NCBI RefSeq assembly: GCF_019800885.1 | Contig: NZ_JAHVKE010000001.1 | Location: forward strand, 868,001 to 932,000 | DNA length: 64,000 nt | Source: Maritalea mobilis | Lineage (GTDB): Bacteria; Pseudomonadota; Alphaproteobacteria; Rhodobacterales; Rhodobacteraceae | Direction of reading: 5' to 3' | Part shown: one piece after another, positions 1 through 8,841 of the stretch | Position numbering within the stretch: position 1 is the stretch's first letter | Layout: each line of letters begins with the position of its first letter | Translations under genes and position numbers: made by a program | Notes under the pieces: generated by a model | What the model saw: the letters and a program-made list of their open reading frames with translations, nothing else | Databases searched by the model: none | What the model was told of the DNA's origin: nothing

Positions 1-450
1 CACCCCTACTGTCACAGGCTCGTGCACTGGAATCTCCCCACGAACCCGGTGGACCTCGAGCAGCGTGAAGGCCGTATTCATCGCTACAAGAACCATGCTG
101 TCAGATTGAATCTCGCAACGAAGTTTGGGAACACCCTCCGAAACGGGGCGCCCGTCAGGGATCCATGGCGCAGCATGTTCCGTACTGCGCATGATCAAGC
201 CGTTCGACCGGGCGACATGGAACCTTTCTGGCTCCTCGATGGCCCGACCTGCATCGAACGTTTCGCGCTTTCCCTTCCTTACAGCCGCGAGGCTGTGCTT
301 CTCGGTTGGCTCAAACGCTCCGTTGCACTGTATCGCCTGGCATTCGGCCAACCTCGCCAGGAGGACCTGATCTCGTTTCTCCAGGGCCTCGACGCTGCGC
401 AAGCGGGCATCGACTTGTCACAGCTTCAAATCAGCCTGCGACCGATGTGA
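1..450 (+). CDS. SNF2-type helicase, C-terminal fragment (runs off left edge)
   Basis: The reading frame is open from base 1, so the start lies outside the window; 149 residues are visible. The segment LEQREGRIHRYKNHAV is helicase motif VI of superfamily 2 (the Q..GR..R arginine finger) in the form seen in SNF2-like helicases. Further on, PFWLLDGPTCIERF and LALYRLAFGQPRQEDL-like sequence resemble the tail of large helicases found in defence islands, including DISARM-type loci; that assignment is from memory of the family. A stop at 448-450 ends it. It is followed by a truncated ORF and a decayed insertion sequence, so the locus may be partly inactivated. Helicase C-terminus is fairly certain, DISARM membership is not. 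Confidence 0.6.
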   Translation, partial: HPYCHRLVHWNLPTNPVDLEQREGRIHRYKNHAVRLNLATKFGNTLRNGAPVRDPWRSMFRTAHDQAVRPGDMEPFWLLDGPTCIERFALSLPYSREAVLLGWLKRSVALYRLAFGQPRQEDLISFLQGLDAAQAGIDLSQLQISLRPM

Positions 451-615
451 TCCTTTGTCAGATTGAAGCCCTTCCGCGCTCGGCAGGCAAAAAAAGGGGC
501 GTTGGATCAAACAATCGCCACACAAGGTGTCTACCTGTTGTAGCCCACGGTCGGTGAATGGCCGAGCCAAAGGCCGTTCGCCCTTGTCGGGACGTGAACG
601 AGAGGAAGGAAATGC

Positions 616-831
616 ATGATTGAGGATGAGTACATCCCGACCCTGAGCCATGCAACGGAGCGCGATATCGACCTTTTGCTGGTCGAGGAACTCTATGCCT
701 CCCGAAATTTCCTCACCTGGATTGCGGCCCGCGCCGGTCTGTCCGGCGATGCCACCGAATGGGACGTCAATACGAATGGCCCAAGAACGCTTTCCGGTAT
801 CAACATCCAAGAGTCGACCCGACCGCCGTGA
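616..831 (+). pseudogene. Truncated N-terminus of a conserved hypothetical (possible nuclease-associated) protein
   Basis: A 71-residue frame with ATG at 616 preceded by GAGGAAGG. The first 50 residues (MIEDEYIPTLSHATERDIDL, then LLVEELYASRNFLTW) look like a conserved N-terminus of larger proteins that I associate with restriction or defence neighbourhoods. After about residue 50 the frame loses any protein-like character and stops. This looks like a gene cut off by deletion or insertion next to the IS remnant. The family assignment is tentative; no catalytic motif is visible. Confidence 0.35.
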
Positions 832-1031
832 CCGGCACTTTTCAATCCGCTGAGTACACCTGTTGACCTGGCGCACAGGGTACGGCACACATGATGACAC
901 ACTGTCGGACTCGATCCGGACTCGAGGAAAATTTTCCTTTTATATCAGTGGCTTGATGTCACTGGCGCCTGCCCCTACCGCCGGAGCCAAAAATCAAACC
1001 TTTTCTGGCTGAAATGTGCCCTTGGTGTAAT
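832..1031. other. Non-coding stretch between truncated ORF and IS remnant
   Basis: About 200 bases with no credible gene, RNA or repeat. It ends at the putative terminal repeat of the IS3 remnant. The right-hand half is relatively AT-rich. It is probably scar sequence from the rearrangement that truncated the neighbouring ORF. Confidence 0.4.
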
Positions 1032-1450
1032 TGACCTGCCCCAATCGAGTGGTCCGGTTTTAGCCTTAGTGCATGACCGGTGGCTTGGCGCTACGGTAGG
1101 CGCAGTCGGCGAAACGGCTCCGGATGGCGGAGCCGGCCATTGCAAAACCTCCGGCGCTGGCGGCCGTTAGCCGAGTGATGAGCGCGGGCGCCCGGTGTTG
1201 TAGTTTCTGCGCCAGATCTCGATCACGATCTTGGCCTCGCCAGACTGTAGAAGATCTCGTCGTTGAGGAGTTAGTCTCTCAGCTTGGCGCTGAAGCTCTC
1301 GCAGTAGCCGGTCCACCAGAGTGATCCCGGCTCGACATCGGCCGTTAGGGTGCCAACCGCGTCGACCCATTCCCGCACAGCCGTGGCAACGAACTCAGGG
1401 CCGTTGTCTGGCCTCCCGACGGTTTCACGGACCATCAAGCGGCAGATCAG
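1032..1450 (-). pseudogene. IS3-family transposase (OrfB) remnant
   Basis: On the minus strand the C-terminal DDE region of an IS3-family OrfB can be read: DNGPEFVATAVREWVDAVG, then GYCESFSAKLRD, a TAA stop where family members have RDELLN, then NDEIFYSL, a frameshift, and IVIEIWRRNYNTGRPRSSLG, with another TAA where LGYRPPAPE is expected. Two nonsense codons and one frameshift make it non-functional. The sequence from 1032 (TGACCTGCCCC) is a plausible IS terminal inverted repeat. The 5' part of the element is missing and the match ends about 1450, at the promoter region of the TRAP operon. Confidence 0.8.
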
Positions 1451-1499
1451 GTTTCGATTGCGCCACTTTTGTGTTCAAAAAATTCCAATCGAGGCGAAA

Positions 1500-1509
1500 T
1501 TGTATACAA
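1500..1509. promoter_or_regulatory. GntR-type operator (TTGTATACAA) upstream of the TRAP operon
   Basis: A perfect 10-bp palindrome TTGTATACAA carrying the GT...AC core typical of GntR-family operators. It lies about 145 bp upstream of the TRAP binding-protein start. Near copies (TTGCATACAA and GTGCATACAG) lie in front of the GntR/FCD regulator gene at the other end of this gene group. The shared core suggests the same regulator binds both; binding itself is inferred. Confidence 0.5.
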
Positions 1510-1653
1510 AATAGCTTCTTCGAGCTTTCGGCGCGACCGTGACGCTATACGTCGCCGACGGTCGCCTTAGACCTCATCTCCGAGGGAGGTCACTCCGGTG
1601 TGGCGCGAGACTGGGATAGCGCTTCACCGACAGATGACACATCGAGGTCTGAC

Positions 1654-2742
1654 ATGAAACGACGCGGATTTCTGACTGCAACGGCCGCCGCCGCTGCCGC
1701 GGCCCCTCTTGCGGCACCCCGCAGCGCCAAGGCGCAAGACACGTTCAACTGGCGTATGACGAACGCTTACGGGCCGGGTTCGCCCTTTTACACCGTTGGG
1801 CCGGGCAGCCCGACCGACATCATCGAAAAGATCGCCACCATGTCGGGCGGTCGGTTGAACATCCAACACTTCGCCGCCGGTGAACTGATCCCCGCGCTGG
1901 AAGGCTTCGACGCCGTGCAGCAAGGCGTGATCGAGATGAACGCCGCCAACAGCTATTTCTGGTCGGGCACGACCTTTGCCGCGCAGTATTTCACCACTGT
2001 CCCCTTCGGCATGAGCTTCATGGGCCACATGGCGTGGCTGTTCCATGGCGGCGGTCTGGAATTGTGGCAGCGCGTCTACGAGCCGTTCGGCCTTGTCGCG
2101 TTTCCGATGAACAACACCGGCGTGCAGATGACCGGTTGGTTCCGCGAACCGATCGAAGACATCAGCCAGCTTCAGGGCCTGCGCATGCGCATCCCCGGCC
2201 TCGCAGGACAGGTCTATGCCAGCCTTGGCGTTGATGCCCGCGTCTTGCCGGGCGGCGAGATCTTCCCGGCGCTCGAGCGTGGCGTGATCGACGCGGCCGA
2301 GTTCGTCGGCCCCTACCAGGACCGTCGTCTGGGCCTGCAGAACGCGGCCAGCTACTATCACACGACCGGTTGGCACGAACCTGCGACGACGGGTGAGTTG
2401 CTGATCTCCAAGGCTGCGTGGGATAGTCTGCCCGCCGAGCTGCAACAGATCGTCAAAACCGCCTGCATGGCCGCCTGCCTTGAAAGCGTGACGTGGTCCG
2501 AGGCGGTGAACGGCGAGGCGCTGACCGATCTGGTCGAGAACTTCGGCGTCACCGCCGCCGTTCTGCCCGAACCGGTTGTCGAGGCACTGCGGACTGCGAC
2601 GGCCGATGTGCTGGCCACCCGCGCGGCAGCCGATCCGCTGACGCAAGAGGTTCATGACAGCTACATGGCGTTCAAGGCCAACCACGACCGGTGGGCCGGC
2701 GTCAGCGAAGGCCCTTGGCTCAGCTCTGTTCTCAAGGTCTGA
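1654..2742 (+). CDS. TRAP transporter substrate-binding protein, TakP-like (DctP family)
   Basis: A 362-residue periplasmic binding protein of a tripartite ATP-independent transporter. I place the start at ATG 1654 (GAGGT upstream), giving a Tat-type leader MKRRGFLTATAA... ending in AKAQ; a longer GTG start at 1600 would hide the twin-arginine motif at the N-terminus. The middle region EFVGPYQDRRLGLQNAA followed by YYHTTGWHEP closely resembles the ligand-binding region of TakP, which binds 2-oxo acids, so a small 2-oxo or hydroxy acid is a reasonable guess. It is the first gene of an operon with dctQ (3-bp gap) and dctM. A GntR-type palindrome lies in the upstream region. Ligand identity is inferred only. 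Confidence 0.88.
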   Translation: MKRRGFLTATAAAAAAAPLAAPRSAKAQDTFNWRMTNAYGPGSPFYTVGPGSPTDIIEKIATMSGGRLNIQHFAAGELIPALEGFDAVQQGVIEMNAANSYFWSGTTFAAQYFTTVPFGMSFMGHMAWLFHGGGLELWQRVYEPFGLVAFPMNNTGVQMTGWFREPIEDISQLQGLRMRIPGLAGQVYASLGVDARVLPGGEIFPALERGVIDAAEFVGPYQDRRLGLQNAASYYHTTGWHEPATTGELLISKAAWDSLPAELQQIVKTACMAACLESVTWSEAVNGEALTDLVENFGVTAAVLPEPVVEALRTATADVLATRAAADPLTQEVHDSYMAFKANHDRWAGVSEGPWLSSVLKV

Positions 2743-2745
2743 TCC

Positions 2746-3294
2746 ATGAACGCCGTGTCACGTTTTGTGAACGGGATCGAGGGGGCGGTCCGGCTGTTTG
2801 GCTGGATCGCTGCCTGGACCTGCGTGGCGCTGGTGCTGCTGGTGGCGGGCGACGTGTTCGTCCGCTACCTCTTTCGCACCGGCACCGTATGGTTTCAGGA
2901 GCTTCAGTGGCACCTGATCTCGCCCATCGCATTGTTTGGGATGTCTTACGCGCTCTATAGCGGGGAACAGGTGCGGGTCGACGTTCTGTTCGAACGCTTT
3001 CCGCCCTGGCTGTGCCGCACGCTCGAGGTGATCGGCGGCTTGGCCCTGATGCTGATCGCGGCCTACGTGCTGAAGCTGTCCCTACCTTGGGTCGAGCAAA
3101 GCTACATGCGCAACGAGGCGTCCCCCAACCCCGGCGGCCTGCCGATGCGTTGGGTGCTTAAGGCCCTGATCCCAATGGGATTCTTCCTGCTGTCTCTGCA
3201 AGGTCTGGCGCATGCGTTGCGTCACGGGTTCGGCCTGCCGAACCCCGCACATGACGCCCTCGCCGATACGGCGGACCAAACCATCGGGCATTAA
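2746..3294 (+). CDS. dctQ: TRAP transporter small membrane subunit (DctQ family)
   Basis: A 182-residue protein with four predicted membrane segments, the usual size and layout of the small TRAP membrane subunit that links the binding protein to the large permease. Hydrophobic segments are visible around residues 15-38, 50-70, 90-112 and 138-160. It begins 3 bp after the stop of the binding-protein gene and is followed 17 bp later by dctM, so the three are almost certainly co-transcribed. Confidence 0.9.
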   Translation: MNAVSRFVNGIEGAVRLFGWIAAWTCVALVLLVAGDVFVRYLFRTGTVWFQELQWHLISPIALFGMSYALYSGEQVRVDVLFERFPPWLCRTLEVIGGLALMLIAAYVLKLSLPWVEQSYMRNEASPNPGGLPMRWVLKALIPMGFFLLSLQGLAHALRHGFGLPNPAHDALADTADQTIGH

Positions 3295-3311
3295 CGCCAA
3301 GGACAATCAAC

Positions 3312-4637
3312 ATGTCTCCCACCGAGCTTCTGGCGATCGGAATGGTCGCCGCATTCTTCATCCTGTTGATCATCGGCATTCCCGTCGGCATCGCCATCGC
3401 GGCGTCGGGGTTCATATTTGGCTACATCGGCTTTGGCCCGGCCCTGTTCAACCTGCTGCCCGCGCGCATCTACGGGGTGGTGACGAACTACACCTTCATG
3501 GCGATCCCGCTCTTTGTCTTCATGGGAGTGATGCTGGAAAAATCGCGACTGGCCGAAGAGTTGATCGACATCATCGGCCACATGTTCGGGCGCGTTGCGG
3601 GCGGCATGGGGGTGGCGATCATCCTTGTGGGCGTCTTGCTTGGCGCGGCCACGGGCATCGTGGGTGCCACCATCGTCACGCTTGGCCTGCTGACCCTGCC
3701 GACGTTGTTGCGCCGCGGCTATCCCAAGACGATCGCGACCGGCATGATCTGCGCCTCGGGCACGCTCGGGCAGATCATTCCGCCCAGCCTGGTGCTGATC
3801 CTGTTGGCCGAGATCCTTGGTGAGTCCGTGGGAACGATGTTCGCTGCGGCCATGGTGCCGGGCCTGACGCTGTCGGCCGTCTATATCGTCGCCATCCTGG
3901 GACTGGCCGCGTGGAAGCCCGACCTGATGCCTCCGATCCCGCAATCCGAGCGGGACGCCATGAGCACAGGCACCCTGATCAAGAAGATCATCCTTGTCGT
4001 CGGCCCGCCCATCGGTCTGGTCATCGCGGTGCTTGGGTCGATCATCGGCGGTGTGGCAGCCCCGACAGAAGCGGCCTCGATGGGCGCGGTTGGCGCATTG
4101 CTGATCGTCGCGCTATCCGGGCGCCTGTCCTACGACCTGCTCAAAACAGTCGCCCGTTCAACGCTGCTGATCTCGTCGATGGTGTTCTTCATCCTGATCT
4201 GCGCGCAGGTCTTCGGCCTCGCCTTTCGGGGGTTGGGCGGTGAACACTTGGTTGAACGCATGTTCGAATGGGTGCCCGGCGGCGTGAACGGAGCACTTCT
4301 GTTCATGCTTCTCCTGATCTTCGTTCTGGGCTTCTTCCTCGAATGGATCGAGATCACCTATATCGCCCTGCCGCTGTTCCTGCCGTTCTTCATGGCCGAA
4401 GGGGTCGATCTAGTCTGGCTGGGCGTTCTGATCTGCCTGAACTTGCAGACCTCGTTCCTGACGCCGCCCTTTGGCTGGGCCCTGTTCTTCCTCAAAGGCG
4501 TCGCCCCGCCGGGCGTAAGCACGCTGGACATCTACAAGGGCGCGATCCCCTTCATCGGGTTGCAGGCTATCGCTTTGCTGCTGGTCTTCCTGTTTCCCGG
4601 GCTCGCGCTGTGGCTGCCTGAAGCCATCGGCTGGTAA
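3312..4637 (+). CDS. dctM: TRAP transporter large permease (DctM family)
   Basis: A 441-residue, highly hydrophobic protein of the DctM family, the sodium- or proton-coupled transport subunit of TRAP systems. Typical features include PPSLVLILLAEILGESVGTM near residues 157-177 and the glycine-rich segments LLGAATGIVGATIVTLGLLT and GGVAAPTEAASMGAVGALL, which form the inverted-repeat transport core. Length is normal for the family (about 425-440). It starts after CAAGGACAATCAAC. A long intercistronic hairpin follows at 4650-4682 before the TauE/SafE gene. Confidence 0.93.
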   Translation: MSPTELLAIGMVAAFFILLIIGIPVGIAIAASGFIFGYIGFGPALFNLLPARIYGVVTNYTFMAIPLFVFMGVMLEKSRLAEELIDIIGHMFGRVAGGMGVAIILVGVLLGAATGIVGATIVTLGLLTLPTLLRRGYPKTIATGMICASGTLGQIIPPSLVLILLAEILGESVGTMFAAAMVPGLTLSAVYIVAILGLAAWKPDLMPPIPQSERDAMSTGTLIKKIILVVGPPIGLVIAVLGSIIGGVAAPTEAASMGAVGALLIVALSGRLSYDLLKTVARSTLLISSMVFFILICAQVFGLAFRGLGGEHLVERMFEWVPGGVNGALLFMLLLIFVLGFFLEWIEITYIALPLFLPFFMAEGVDLVWLGVLICLNLQTSFLTPPFGWALFFLKGVAPPGVSTLDIYKGAIPFIGLQAIALLLVFLFPGLALWLPEAIGW

Positions 4638-4649
4638 GCCCCTGCCCCT

Positions 4650-4682
4650 GCATTCGGGCTGCGCAAGGCGCGGCCCGAATGC
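4650..4682 (+). promoter_or_regulatory. 15-bp intercistronic hairpin between dctM and the TauE/SafE gene
   Basis: Arms 4650-4664 and 4668-4682 pair along 15 positions (one T-G wobble) around a 3-base loop. There is no T-tract, so it is not a classical terminator. The annotated ATG of the next gene (4679) lies inside the 3' arm, so the structure could limit translation of that gene or protect the upstream TRAP mRNA from 3' exonucleases. Confidence 0.65.
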
Positions 4683-5545
4683 CCCACCACCTCCTGACAC
4701 TCGAATGGATCCTGACCTTGACCCTCTTGTCGCATACAGACATCGCCCTCCTGATCGTCGGCGTCATCATCGCAGCTGGCTTGGGCGGACTGCTGGCCGG
4801 TCTTCTGGGCGTGGGCGGCGGCATCGTGATCGTGCCCGTGCTGTTCTGGGTCTTTACCTTCACGCAGTTCGATCCTGCCCTGTCGATGCACATGGCGGTG
4901 GCGACATCGCTGGCCACGATCGTCGCCACCTCGTTTTCGTCTGCGCGGGCACATCACCGACGCGGCGCGGTGGACATGAGCATCGTGCGCCGCTGGGGCC
5001 CATGGCTGGCCCTTGGCGCCCTGTCGGGCGGCGCGCTGGCGGGGGGGATGGACAGTTCGGCCCTGATGGTGGTCTTCGGTCTTGTCGGCTTGGCGGTCTC
5101 GGTGAATTTCCTGCTGCCCAAGACCCTTGTCGTGGCAGCAGACCTGCCGCACGGCCACGCGCGGCAGCCAGGGATTGCCTTTGCCATCGGGACGGTCTCG
5201 GCCCTGATGGGGATCGGCGGGGGCACCTTGGGGGTGCCGACACTGACCGCTTTTTCCGTTCCGGTTCACCGCGCCGTCGGCACGGCATCCAGTTTCGGCC
5301 TGATCATCGCGGTGCCCGCCGTGGTGGCCCTGATCGTGGCGGGCCTCGACGTCGAGGGCCGACCGCCCCTATCCCTCGGCTACGTGAACCTCGTGGCGGC
5401 GGCATTGATCCTGCCGATTTCGACCAGCCTTGCCCCGCAAGGCGCGCGCCTCGCCCATGCGCTCGACGCGAAATGGGTCAAGCGGGCCTTCGCCGTATTC
5501 CTTGCGCTGACCTCTCTCAGGATGCTCTGGACCGCGTTGAGCTGA
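4679..5545 (+). CDS. TauE/SafE-family permease (putative sulfite or organoanion exporter)
   Basis: A 288-residue membrane protein with about eight predicted segments and the two family repeats, each with a glycine-rich motif: GLLGVGGGIVIVPVL near residues 42-56 and GIGGGTLGVPTLTAF near residues 180-194. TauE/SafE proteins export sulfite, sulfonates or other organic anions. ATG 4679 is the only upstream ATG but lies in a strong hairpin and has no clear ribosome site; TTG at 4718 or 4727 are alternatives that keep all membrane segments. It follows the TRAP genes on the same strand and overlaps the end of the convergent GntR gene by 29 bp. Pairing with a TRAP importer and FCD regulator suggests an uptake/efflux pair for an organic acid or sulfonate. 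Confidence 0.82.
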   Translation: MPHHLLTLEWILTLTLLSHTDIALLIVGVIIAAGLGGLLAGLLGVGGGIVIVPVLFWVFTFTQFDPALSMHMAVATSLATIVATSFSSARAHHRRGAVDMSIVRRWGPWLALGALSGGALAGGMDSSALMVVFGLVGLAVSVNFLLPKTLVVAADLPHGHARQPGIAFAIGTVSALMGIGGGTLGVPTLTAFSVPVHRAVGTASSFGLIIAVPAVVALIVAGLDVEGRPPLSLGYVNLVAAALILPISTSLAPQGARLAHALDAKWVKRAFAVFLALTSLRMLWTALS

Positions 5546-6209
5546 CCTCGGGGCGTGTCTGGGTCCATTTCTCCAGCATGGTCTGCGCCGCACTCAGAAG
5601 ATGACGGCGCAGCGCCTTCTCCGCCGCTTGTCCGTCGCGTTCGATGATCGCCTCGACGATCTGGGCGTGTTCGGCATTCGAATGCTCGATACGTGCCCTG
5701 TCGGCCAATTGAGAGCGCCGGAACGGAGACAGCTTGAGGCGCATCGCCTCGGCCATCTCGACGAAATCCGAGTTGTGACTGCCCGCATAGATCGCCTGGT
5801 GAAACCGGGTATTCGCCGCTTCATAGGCCTCGGCCCCGCCTTGCAGTGCGAGGTCCGACATCGTTTCATGCAAGCCCAACAAAACGGCACGCTCTTCCAT
5901 CGACATCCGTTGTGCCGAGAAACGACCGCACAGGGCCTCGATCTCGCCCATGGCTTCGAACAGGTCATCGATCCTGTCGCGTGTAATATCGCTGACCACC
6001 ACCCCTTTGTATGGCATGCGCACGGCCAGCCCGCGGGACACGACGATCTGCAACGCCTCGCGAACCGGCGTGCGGGACACGTCGAAATCACGCGCCAGAG
6101 ATGTCTCGTCCAGCTTGCTGCCCGCCGCGATCTCTCCCAGCAGGATACGTTCCTCAAGGGTGGCGGCGATCGAGTGGCCCAGTAAGCGCCTGGGGGTATC
6201 TGACGTCAT
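5517..6209 (-). CDS. GntR-family transcriptional regulator, FCD domain (FadR subfamily)
   Basis: A 230-residue regulator. Residues 10-75 form the GntR winged helix (SLARDFDVSRTPVREALQIV is the recognition part). Residues 80-215 match an all-helical FCD ligand-binding domain, with the acidic/His metal-site pattern including NTRFHQAIY and a late histidine pair. FCD regulators respond to small organic acids. The gene is convergent with the TauE/SafE gene and overlaps its end by 29 bp. Two TGCATACA repeats exactly 30 bp apart lie just upstream of its start, and a related palindrome precedes the TRAP operon, suggesting autoregulation and control of the transporter. Confidence 0.9.
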   Translation of the reverse strand: MTSDTPRRLLGHSIAATLEERILLGEIAAGSKLDETSLARDFDVSRTPVREALQIVVSRGLAVRMPYKGVVVSDITRDRIDDLFEAMGEIEALCGRFSAQRMSMEERAVLLGLHETMSDLALQGGAEAYEAANTRFHQAIYAGSHNSDFVEMAEAMRLKLSPFRRSQLADRARIEHSNAEHAQIVEAIIERDGQAAEKALRRHLLSAAQTMLEKWTQTRPEVSSTRSRAS

Positions 6210-6225
6210 GTCCAGCTCTCGTTAC

Positions 6226-6266
6226 TTGCATACAATATTAAACGAAACAGGCTACGTGCATACAGG
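6226..6266. promoter_or_regulatory. Tandem GntR-type operator repeats upstream of the GntR gene
   Basis: TGCATACA occurs at 6227-6234 and again at 6257-6264, exactly 30 bp (about three helical turns) apart. The first sits in TTGCATACAA, one base different from the perfect palindrome TTGTATACAA in front of the TRAP operon. The position, 17-55 bp upstream of the GntR start codon, fits an autoregulatory operator. Binding is inferred. Confidence 0.55.
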
Positions 6267-6269
6267 AAA

Positions 6270-6789
6270 CTACCGGTTTTGCTTCACCGGGTCGCAACCA
6301 TGCGGCTCCATTGGCTTACCGCTTTTTCTTTTAACGACGCGGGAGAAGCCAGCCAAGCCAAGGCAGTTGACAGACCGACCGAGCGCTCAAAGGCCGCGCC
6401 ATAGTACATCCCGGCCATCTGTGTGATGCGCGGCGAAGGTCGGCTTCATCGCCCGCTTTGAAAACCAAGTATGGCTCAACTGGGTGATTTTGGCTGTATG
6501 TCCGCTACGGTGTTGAGGCAACCGAGTTACGACGGCGTAAACGCCCTTGATCTCAAGCCTTCGGCAACTTCTGAGGTGCAGAAGCGATCTTGGCCAGTTT
6601 GAGGAGGGCCGCCGCGGCGGCAGCGCGCAAGAATTCATCGTTTGCGCCGAATGGGCCACCTAATCGCAACTGCGCCGAACCCGGCTTGTGGTGTAGGTCG
6701 GCGGATAAAACCGCGGCCTTCTGCCGCCACTTCATCGTGATCACACATTGACGGGTCTTGCGGCCGCGCCGGCATCTTGCCTGCCGCCC
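6270..6789. other. Long intergenic region with no confident gene
   Basis: About 520 bases between the GntR promoter and the cobalamin riboswitch. Short frames exist on the minus strand (for example 6553-6744, ending KLAKIASAPQ-like sequence), but none has a convincing ribosome site or recognisable domain; the latter may be a decayed fragment of a mobile-element protein. The bluB promoter should lie toward the right end, near 6720-6780. Confidence 0.4.
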
Positions 6790-6791
6790 AT

Positions 6792-7710
<919 letters not shown>

Positions 7711-8139
7711 ACCACAACGCGGCGGTGGGGCTTGGGGCCCTGCCGCCCAGCATGAAGTCTACCTGTGGAACCGCTTGCCGTAGCATGAGATCGCTCGCGC
7801 CGCCGTATGCTGCACCTCGGATAAGCTCGCACGCCTTCGCGTCGATCACTGGGTTTTACCCCGGTGCTTGAGGTATCTTGCTATCCCATCGTTCTGCGCA
7901 GCGATGAGCGGGCAATCTTTCCATGATCAGCTCCTCTCTAGCCCTGATGCCGCACAAGACCTCCGCGTGATGCGCGGACGGCCAAGTGCGTCCAGCCTCA
8001 GCCCATCAATCCCCACTACAGGGTTCCCTCGTGACGTCGTCAGGCGCCGGCACCAGCCGTGCATCGAACTGGCCACTCATCCGTGTAACACCATTGCGGG
8101 CGGCCACAGGTTGGCAGTGCGGGCTTGAACGCCAGTTTT
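7711..8139. other. Intergenic region containing one copy of a dispersed degenerate repeat
   Basis: About 430 bases without a credible gene between bluB and a convergent membrane-protein gene. Bases 7826-7943 are clearly related to 32919-33036 elsewhere in the window. The rest holds nothing I can name. Confidence 0.5.
7826..7943. repeat. Dispersed degenerate repeat, copy A
   Basis: Shares blocks such as CTTCGCGTCGATCA, TTGAGGTATCTT (GTGAGGTATCTT in copy B), GAGCGGGCAATC and GATCAGC.CCTCTC, in the same order and with the same overall length (118 bp), with the segment at 32919-33036. On the minus strand both copies can be read as related peptide sequence (RLPA..C, KIP.A, P.IDAK), so it is probably the decayed tail of a mobile-element gene. 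Confidence 0.6.
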
Positions 8140-8841
8140 TTACTGCCGCGTCAAGTTGGTCAACGCGGTGTTGCCCGCTGCAAAAGCGGAGCGGTCGCCG
8201 CGCAGGAGCACGATCCCAACAGCGATGAACCAGACGATAGCACCGAGGCCAAAGACGGTGCCGGCGATCTCTCCCAGCGACGGGAGGATGGTCACCAGCC
8301 CGGCAAGACCACTGAGGATGCCTATCCCGGCCGTGAGGCGACCGAATGTTCCGGCCGTAACCCCCGTGACGCTGACGGCCAGAAGCCACTCACCACCGGC
8401 GATCTCGTTGCCGCCGCCAAGGCCCAGTTCAACCGCGTGGAGCGTCTGCCATAGGGCGGCCGCCGCCTCTGGGTCGGCGGCGACTGCGAGGGTGCGCTCG
8501 ACCGCGACATTGGCGATCATTCCGGCACCAAGGACGAGGGTGGCCCAGATCAGGCCGATTGCCCCGGTCAGGGCGGCCGCGTCAGGCATGACTGGAGAGA
8601 TTTGGCGCTGCAGCGCAACGACCAGGACAACGAGTGCCAGAGCATTCACGATGTAGATCGTTGTGTTCCAGGCGATCATCACGCCCGGGCGCTCGGCGAT
8701 GAAATCGGCGACCGCCCGGGCGTCGACCTCGTCAGTTCCAAAGCCCAGCGGGGCAAGAACGGTGACAAGCAGAGCGAACCCCACGAGGTAGGTTGCGGCG
8801 CAGGTCAGGGCGGCAAGGCCGCCGGCTGTGCGAAGTGTCAT
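8140..8841 (-). CDS. Conserved integral membrane protein (DUF4386-like)
   Basis: A 233-residue protein with about six hydrophobic segments and no catalytic motif. The layout, with a first segment near residues 5-30, a short soluble stretch (GTDEVDARAVADFIAERPG) and then five more segments, resembles DUF4386 proteins of unknown function. I choose ATG 8841 because it overlaps the stop of the upstream gene as ATGA and has AAAGGATC before it; an upstream in-frame start at 8865 would overlap more. It is the last gene of a three-gene minus-strand group. Confidence 0.65.
   Translation of the reverse strand: MTLRTAGGLAALTCAATYLVGFALLVTVLAPLGFGTDEVDARAVADFIAERPGVMIAWNTTIYIVNALALVVLVVALQRQISPVMPDAAALTGAIGLIWATLVLGAGMIANVAVERTLAVAADPEAAAALWQTLHAVELGLGGGNEIAGGEWLLAVSVTGVTAGTFGRLTAGIGILSGLAGLVTILPSLGEIAGTVFGLGAIVWFIAVGIVLLRGDRSAFAAGNTALTNLTRQ

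Noticed and set aside
1-900. A complete DISARM or other defence system
   Set aside because: Only a helicase C-terminus and a truncated ORF are visible; no methyltransferase or other partner is in the window.
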